9,969 nt of DNA from contig CAMLMQ010000102.1 of NCBI GenBank assembly GCA_946481135.1, forward strand, positions 1-9,969, in the 5' to 3' direction. Shown here piece by piece: positions 5,517 through 9,969 of the stretch. Under the pieces are notes generated by a model. It saw only the letters and a program-made list of their open reading frames with translations, made no database searches and was not told the DNA's origin. Both the position numbers and the translations under genes were made by a program. Numbering within the stretch: the first letter of the stretch is position 1; every line of letters starts with the position of its first letter. Source of the stretch: an uncultured Microbacteriaceae bacterium. Its GTDB lineage: Bacteria > Actinomycetota > Actinomycetes > Actinomycetales > Microbacteriaceae.

Positions 5517-6580
5517 CAGAGGTCCTTTCTCCACGCGCCCTCGTACCCGATCGGCACGAAGCCGACGGCCTCGTTGACGTCGAGCATGGGGCGGTTCTCC
5601 TCCGCGTTGAAGGTGAGGATGCTGGGGTGCCCCGGTGCGTACGCGGCGAGGTGCGCGAGGTTCGCCGCCTTCACGAGCATCCCGAGCCGCCGCCCGCGAT
5701 GCTCGCGGAGCACGAGCGTCGCGTACTGCATGACCGCCCGGTGGCGCTGCGCCGGAACCGACAGGTAGCTGAAGGCGACGAGCCGCCCGGTCGCCACGTG
5801 CTCGGCGGCGGCGAAGAGGTGCCGGCGCGGATTCGTGGCGCGGCGGGCGTCGGCGTTGCGCACCCGTTCGATCGTCCACACGTCTTCGGGCTCGTCGAGC
5901 CCGGCCGAGGGGGTGTCGGTGCTCATCCGTGTGGCGAGGACGGCACGGTCTTCGAGGAACCGCTCCGGGGTGCGGTCGACCCAGGTGTGGGTGCGGTAGC
6001 CGGGTCCGCTCGCGGCCTCCGCCGCCCCGAGGCGTTCGGCGACGCCGGCGACCGGAAGGGCGAGGCGGCTCAACCGCTCGACCTGTTCGAACCGGTAGCC
6101 CCGCGCGTCCAGGAAGCGCGTCGAGCGCGCGTCGTCGGAGATCGAGCCGAACCCGGTCGGCGACGGCCGGCGCGAGCCGTCGAGCGCATGTCCCGGCACG
6201 TAGGTGACGATCCTGCGGCGTCCGTCGGCGCGCGCGGCCTCCTCGACGGCGTCGGCGAGCGCGCGTCCGACGCCGCGGCCCTCGGCCGCCGGATGCACGG
6301 CGAGCATCGCCCAGGCGAGGTCGAATCCGTCGTTCGCCGACGACTCGATCGTCGCCTGCGCGACGATCCGGCCCCCGGCGCGCGCGACGAGGAGACGCTT
6401 CGGCTGGTACGGATTGTGGAACTGGGGCAGTTCCTCGTCGGGCTCGTACGTGAGGTCGGGGGTGCCGTAGGCCCGCGTCCACGCCTCGTTGCCGACGCGC
6501 ACCGCCTCGACGACGTCGTCGGCTCCCGGGCCGTCGAGCGTCGCCGGAACACGCAGTTCCTCGATCGTGATCGTGCTCAC
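5516..6580 (-). CDS. two-domain GNAT acetyltransferase (first of tandem pair)
   Basis: A 354-residue paralogue of the gene downstream of it, again with two GNAT domains. Motif A of the N-terminal domain is at about 95-108 (VHPAAEGRGVGRALA), and that of the C-terminal domain at 292-300 (REHRGRRLG), followed by the same FNAEENRPMLDVNEAVGF tail. A shared central stretch (LATRMSTD, then GLDEPEDVWTIER) shows that the whole proteins are homologous, not just the motifs. The start is GTG at 6580, with GGAAGGA 10 bp upstream in the loop of a G+C-rich hairpin. The TGA overlaps the ATG of the second copy, so the two are an operon read away from smc. Substrate unknown: candidates include a small-molecule amine, an antibiotic or a metabolite. 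The class is confident; function is not assignable from sequence. Confidence 0.88.
   Translation of the reverse strand: MSTITIEELRVPATLDGPGADDVVEAVRVGNEAWTRAYGTPDLTYEPDEELPQFHNPYQPKRLLVARAGGRIVAQATIESSANDGFDLAWAMLAVHPAAEGRGVGRALADAVEEAARADGRRRIVTYVPGHALDGSRRPSPTGFGSISDDARSTRFLDARGYRFEQVERLSRLALPVAGVAERLGAAEAASGPGYRTHTWVDRTPERFLEDRAVLATRMSTDTPSAGLDEPEDVWTIERVRNADARRATNPRRHLFAAAEHVATGRLVAFSYLSVPAQRHRAVMQYATLVLREHRGRRLGMLVKAANLAHLAAYAPGHPSILTFNAEENRPMLDVNEAVGFVPIGYEGAWRKDL
5523..5529 (-). promoter_or_regulatory. Shine-Dalgarno of the second GNAT gene
   Basis: GAAAGGA on the minus strand lies 6 bp before the ATG at 5516, inside the 3' end of the first GNAT gene. It supports this ATG as the true start and shows that the downstream gene has its own ribosome entry in addition to the TGATG overlap. 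Confidence 0.7.
5535..5621. repeat. near-identical block, copy 2 (3' end of first GNAT gene)
   Basis: Partner of 4462-4548, offset by 1073 bp, with 12 mismatches in 87 bp. See copy 1 for its meaning. Confidence 0.7.
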
Positions 6581-6603
6581 GGCGGCGCCGTCCTTCCGCC
6601 GCC
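6581..6603 (-). promoter_or_regulatory. leader hairpin with ribosome site in its loop, before first GNAT gene
   Basis: On the minus strand a perfect 7-bp all-G/C stem (GGCGGCG paired with CGCCGCC) encloses a 9-base loop, GAAGGACGG. The likely Shine-Dalgarno GGAAGGA (6591-6597) spans the stem edge and loop, and the stem ends exactly at the GTG start. Such a structure could limit ribosome access, but similar stems occur by chance in DNA this rich in G+C. Confidence 0.4.
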
Positions 6604-6619
6604 TCGTGAGCAGCCGACC

Positions 6620-6625
6620 AGACTA
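6620..6625 (-). promoter_or_regulatory. possible -10 hexamer for the GNAT operon
   Basis: TAGTCT on the minus strand fits TAnnnT and lies about 40 bp before the GTG, in the right place to transcribe the hairpin leader. No -35 match is visible, so support is weak. Confidence 0.3.
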
Positions 6626-6684
6626 GCCCCGCGTCCCGCGCATGCGCCACCTCGGCGTCGCCCAGTCGGGCGCAGAGGGTCGGG

Positions 6685-6690
6685 TACGGT
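6685..6690 (+). promoter_or_regulatory. possible -10 hexamer for smc
   Basis: TACGGT fits TAnnnT in the 176-bp divergent region and would give a 5' leader of about 60 bases before the smc start. There is no recognisable -35. The rest of 6604-6756 holds only a short GCGGC-tgc-GCCGC hairpin (6723-6735) and no reading frame that I can support. Confidence 0.3.
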
Positions 6691-6746
6691 GGGGGAGCAG
6701 CCAGCCTGGCGTGGGTCGAATAGCGGCTGCGCCGCGTGTCGAGACC

Positions 6747-6752
6747 GGGGAG
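6747..6752 (+). promoter_or_regulatory. Shine-Dalgarno of smc
   Basis: GGGGAG lies 4 bp before the GTG at 6757 and, with the conserved YLKSLTLKGFKSF N-terminus that follows, fixes the smc start. Confidence 0.6.
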
Positions 6753-6756
6753 TCGC

Positions 6757-9700
6757 GTGTACCTGAAGAGCCTGACCCTCAAGGGGTTCAAGTCCTTCGC
6801 GACCCCCACCACGTTCGCGTTCGAGCCGGGCGTCACATGCGTCGTCGGACCGAACGGTTCGGGCAAGTCGAACGTCGTCGACGCGCTCGCCTGGGTGATG
6901 GGCGAGCAGGGGGCGAAGACCCTCCGCGGCGGCAAGATGGAGGACGTCATCTTCGCCGGCACGGCGACGCGCGGACCGCTCGGTCGCGCCGAGGTGACGC
7001 TCACGATCGACAACGCCGACGGGGCGCTGCCGATCGAGTACTCCGAGGTCACGATCTCGCGCACGCTGTTCCGCAACGGCGGCAGCGAGTACGCGATCAA
7101 CGGCGAGCAATGCCGCCTGCTCGATGTGCAGGAGCTGCTCTCCGACTCGGGCCTCGGCCGCGAGATGCACGTCATCGTCGGGCAGGGCCAGCTCGACGCG
7201 GTGCTGCACGCGACCCCCGAGGACCGCCGCGGCTTCATCGAGGAGGCGGCCGGCATCCTCAAGCACCGCAAGCGCAAGGAGAAGACCCTCCGCAAGCTCG
7301 AGGCGATGCAGACCAACCTCACGCGCCTCTCCGACCTCGCGGGCGAGATCCGACGGCAGCTCAAGCCGCTCGGGCAGCAGGCGGAGGTCGCGCGCGAGGC
7401 GGCGCAGATCCAGTCGACGGTGCGGGATGCCCGCGCCCGCCTGCTCGCCGACGAGGTCGTCACGCTCCGTGCCGCGATCGACGACCTCGGCCGTGGCGAG
7501 AGCGCGCGCAAGACCGAGCGCCTCGTGCTGCAGGAGCAGCTCGACCAGGCCCGCCTGCGGCAGGGTCGCCTCGAGCAGGCGATGGTCGGCGATGCCGTCG
7601 ACGAGGCCCGTCGCATCGCGTTCGGTCTGGAACAGGTGCAGGAGCGGATGCGCTCGCTCTTCACGCTCGCCAACCAGCGTCTCTCGCTGCTGGGTCAGCA
7701 GGCGGAGCTTCCCGGGATGTCGGCCACCGTCTCCCCGCGCATGGTCGAGGATGCCCGCGCCGAGGTCGAGCGGCTCGGCGCCGGGGTGGCCGCGGCCGAG
7801 GAGGCGCTCGGTCGGGCGAGCGCCGCGACGGCGACGGCGCGGGGCAGCCTCGACTCGCTCGACGAGGAAATCAGCGCGCAGAGCGCCCTCGTCTCGGCAC
7901 ACGATCTGGAGCAGGGCCGGCTCGACGGTGTCGTCGCGGCGGCCGAGTCACGACTCGCGGCGACCCGGGCCGAGGCGGAGCGTCAGCGTGCCGCCCTCGC
8001 CCAGGCGGAACAGCGCCGCGACACGGCCCGCGACGAGTTGCTCGCCCTCGAGGGCGACCCGGAGGCGGTGCGGGAGGACGACTCGCTGCTCGCCGCGGTC
8101 GCCGCCGCCGAGCAGGCCGTCGAGGGGCTGCGTGCGGAAGTCGAGCAGTTGCGCGAGGAGCTGCACACCTCCGAGCGCGAACGCGACGCCCTCGCGGCGC
8201 GCACGGGGGCGCTCTCGCTCGCCCTCGACCAGCGCGACGGGTCGGGCGCGATCGTCGGGGCCACCGGCATCCGGGGGCTCGTCGCCGAGCATCTGCAGGT
8301 GCGACCGGGCTTCGAGGCGGCGATCGCCGCGGCCCTCGGGTCGCTCTCCGACGCCGTGCTCGCCGACTCGCGGGAGGCGGGACTCGCGGCGCTGGAGTCG
8401 GTGCGCGACTCCGAGGTGGGTCGCGTCGAGATCGTCATCGCGGATGCGGCCGACGCGGTCGTGCCCGCGGGGCTGCCCGCCGGGGTCGAGTCGGCGGCCG
8501 AGCTCGTGACGGGCCCCCCGGGGGTGCGCGGCCTGCTCGCGTCGGTGGTCGTCGTCGACGACCTCGCGACCGCGCGTCGTACGTGGTCGACGATCGCCGG
8601 GATCGGTGGGTTGACGATGATCACGCGCGACGGCGACGTGCTCACCGAGCACGTGCTGCGCGGCGGCTCGGGGGGACGGTCGACGATCGAGCTCGCCGCC
8701 GAACGGGATGCCGCCCAGGCGCGCCTGACCGAGGTCACCACGGCGATCGAGCGGCAGCGCTTCGCCCTCGTCGGCAAGCGCGAAGCCCTCGACCTCGCCC
8801 AGATCGACGCCGCGACCGCCGCGACGGCGCTCAAGGAGTTCGAGTCGAAGCTCGCCGAACGCAGCGAGGCGCTCGGTCGCTCCCGCGTCGCCCTCGAGGC
8901 CGCGCAGGCCGAGGGTGAGCGTCTCGCGGCGTCGCTGCGCGAACTCGGTGCGGCGTTGGAAGAGGCCGAGGCGGCCGTCGAGGCGGTGCGCGGCGAACGC
9001 GACGGCCACGCCGCGACGCCGCGGCCGATGCTCGACGTGTCGGCGCGCGACGGTCTGCTCGCCGAGCTCGAGGCCGCCCGCGCCGCCGAGGTGCAGGCAC
9101 GTGTCGATCTGGAGACCGCGCGCGAGCGCGTTCGGTCGCAGCGGGCCCAGGCCGACTCGCTGCAGCAGCAGCTCGAGTCGGAGCGGGCCGCCGCCGAGGA
9201 GGCCGCCCGGCTCGCCGTGCTGCGTCAGCACCAGGTCGAGGCGGCGCAGCGGGTCATCGCCGCACTCCCCGCCGCGCTGGATGTCGCCGACCGATCGGTG
9301 AGCGAGGCCCGCGTGGCGCTCGCCGCGGCGGAAGCGGACCGGGCGAAGCAGAACGAGGAGCTGAGCGAGCTCCGCCGTGCGGAGAGCGGTCTGCGCGAGC
9401 GCCTCGCCGCGCTCAACGAGAACGTGCACGGCCTGGAGATGCAGGCCTACGAGAAGAAGCTCCACCTGTCGTCGCTGCTCGAGCGCGCGGCCGAGGAACT
9501 CGCCCTCGACGAGGACGTGCTCGTCGCCGAGTACGGCCCCGACGTGCCGATCACGGAGACCTCGGAGGTCGACGGCGAGGACGTCATCACCGAGAAGCCG
9601 TTCGTGCGCGCCGACCAGGAGGCGCGTCTCGCGGCCGCGGAGCGCAAGCTCGGCCAGCTGGGCCGCGTCAACCCGCTCGCCCTCGAGGAGTTCGCCTCCC

Positions 9701-9969
9701 TGGAGCAGCGGCACAAGTTCCTCACCGAACAGCTCGCCGATCTCACGGCGACCCGCAAGGACCTCCTGACGATCATCGAGGAGATCGACGAGAAGATGCA
9801 GGACATCTTCGCGTCGGCCTTCGAGGACACGAAGGCCGCGTTCAACCAGGTCTTCCCGGTGCTCTTCCCGGGCGGCTCCGGCAGCATCCATCTCACCGAG
9901 CCCGACAACCTGCTCACGACCGGTATCGAGGTCACCAACGCCGCGGTGTCGGTGCTCGACGGCCTTGGT
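6757..9969 (+). CDS. smc: chromosome segregation protein SMC (C-terminus missing)
   Basis: SMC is the ATPase of the bacterial condensin, which compacts and separates chromosomes with ScpA and ScpB. The GTG at 6757 opens 1071 codons with no stop; full-length homologues are about 1170-1200 residues. The N-terminal head begins YLKSLTLKGFKSF and has Walker A at 31-39 (GPNGSGKSN), then LAWVMGEQGAKTLRGGKMED, and a Q-loop region GQGQLDAVL. Coiled coil one spans about 170-500, rich in Ala, Glu, Arg and Gln. The hinge is about 505-645 (GLVAEHLQ to LRGGSGGRSTIEL). Coiled coil two runs to about 1030. The returning head shows GRVNPLALEEF from 969 and FPGGSGS from 1037. The ABC signature and Walker B lie beyond the window. 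The final 12 codons (from 9934) do not match the usual ARPxGKK segment. Long open frames on the opposite strand are G+C artefacts. Confidence 0.97.
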   Translation, partial: MYLKSLTLKGFKSFATPTTFAFEPGVTCVVGPNGSGKSNVVDALAWVMGEQGAKTLRGGKMEDVIFAGTATRGPLGRAEVTLTIDNADGALPIEYSEVTISRTLFRNGGSEYAINGEQCRLLDVQELLSDSGLGREMHVIVGQGQLDAVLHATPEDRRGFIEEAAGILKHRKRKEKTLRKLEAMQTNLTRLSDLAGEIRRQLKPLGQQAEVAREAAQIQSTVRDARARLLADEVVTLRAAIDDLGRGESARKTERLVLQEQLDQARLRQGRLEQAMVGDAVDEARRIAFGLEQVQERMRSLFTLANQRLSLLGQQAELPGMSATVSPRMVEDARAEVERLGAGVAAAEEALGRASAATATARGSLDSLDEEISAQSALVSAHDLEQGRLDGVVAAAESRLAATRAEAERQRAALAQAEQRRDTARDELLALEGDPEAVREDDSLLAAVAAAEQAVEGLRAEVEQLREELHTSERERDALAARTGALSLALDQRDGSGAIVGATGIRGLVAEHLQVRPGFEAAIAAALGSLSDAVLADSREAGLAALESVRDSEVGRVEIVIADAADAVVPAGLPAGVESAAELVTGPPGVRGLLASVVVVDDLATARRTWSTIAGIGGLTMITRDGDVLTEHVLRGGSGGRSTIELAAERDAAQARLTEVTTAIERQRFALVGKREALDLAQIDAATAATALKEFESKLAERSEALGRSRVALEAAQAEGERLAASLRELGAALEEAEAAVEAVRGERDGHAATPRPMLDVSARDGLLAELEAARAAEVQARVDLETARERVRSQRAQADSLQQQLESERAAAEEAARLAVLRQHQVEAAQRVIAALPAALDVADRSVSEARVALAAAEADRAKQNEELSELRRAESGLRERLAALNENVHGLEMQAYEKKLHLSSLLERAAEELALDEDVLVAEYGPDVPITETSEVDGEDVITEKPFVRADQEARLAAAERKLGQLGRVNPLALEEFASLEQRHKFLTEQLADLTATRKDLLTIIEEIDEKMQDIFASAFEDTKAAFNQVFPVLFPGGSGSIHLTEPDNLLTTGIEVTNAAVSVLDGLG

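Noticed and set aside
6604..6756. Possible small RNA or riboswitch in the divergent region before smc
   Set aside because: Only a 5-bp hairpin and scattered TAnnnT hexamers are visible; nothing resembles a known riboswitch or an intrinsic terminator with a T-tract.
4443..7673. A 1076-codon minus-strand open frame continuing from the second GNAT gene across the first GNAT gene and into smc
   Set aside because: Only its last 357 codons look like protein; the rest is antisense to well-supported genes in a G+C-rich genome with few stops. The ATG at 5516 with its Shine-Dalgarno is the real start.
7948..9891. A 647-codon minus-strand open frame opposite smc
   Set aside because: It is composed of low-complexity Arg/Gly/Leu/Glu-rich sequence without motifs, the usual shadow of a high-G+C coiled-coil gene.
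1..9969. CRISPR array, tRNA/rRNA, insertion sequence or attachment site
   Set aside because: No regularly spaced repeats, cloverleaf-like gene, transposase or flanking direct repeats could be seen on either strand.

Overview
The window comes from a high-G+C actinobacterium, most likely a member of Microbacteriaceae or a close relative. Third codon positions are almost all G or C, GTG starts are frequent, and the yceD (DUF177) - rpmF - rnc - mutM - smc block is a conserved actinobacterial chromosomal neighbourhood. The family-level assignment is an inference from gene order and protein style; no search was run.

Layout from left to right. Positions 1-1196 (+) hold the C-terminal part of a class-III PLP aminotransferase whose N-terminus is outside the window. 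Positions 1193-2009 (-) hold a two-gene operon: an XRE-type helix-turn-helix regulator, then an overlapping MNT/AbiEii-like nucleotidyltransferase. A 90-bp divergent intergenic region (2010-2099) has an A+T-rich palindrome that looks like an autoregulatory operator, and -10-like hexamers facing both ways at spacings that suggest leaderless transcripts. Positions 2100-4446 (+) hold a tightly packed housekeeping operon: yceD, rpmF (ribosomal protein L32), rnc (RNase III) and mutM (formamidopyrimidine-DNA glycosylase), with gaps of 3, 10 and 0 bp. Positions 4443-6580 (-) hold two tandem, related two-domain GNAT acetyltransferases that overlap by 1 bp. A 176-bp divergent region (6581-6756) follows. 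From 6757 to the window end (+) lies most of smc (chromosome segregation ATPase): N-terminal head, both coiled-coil arms, hinge, and the start of the C-terminal head.

The plus-strand genes serve ribosome and rRNA biogenesis (yceD, rpmF, rnc), oxidative DNA repair (mutM) and chromosome organisation (smc). The minus-strand genes look like accessory insertions into this core neighbourhood. The HTH-nucleotidyltransferase pair has the architecture of a self-regulated toxin-antitoxin-like module, although toxicity is not demonstrated. The GNAT pair has no assignable substrate. Both convergent gene pairs end in interlocked stop codons within 4 bp, leaving no room for a terminator between them. The last 12 codons of the smc fragment do not match the expected conserved segment of the family and may mark an assembly edge. 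I see no tRNA, rRNA, CRISPR array, insertion sequence or convincing intrinsic terminator, and no gene-free stretch longer than 300 bp.
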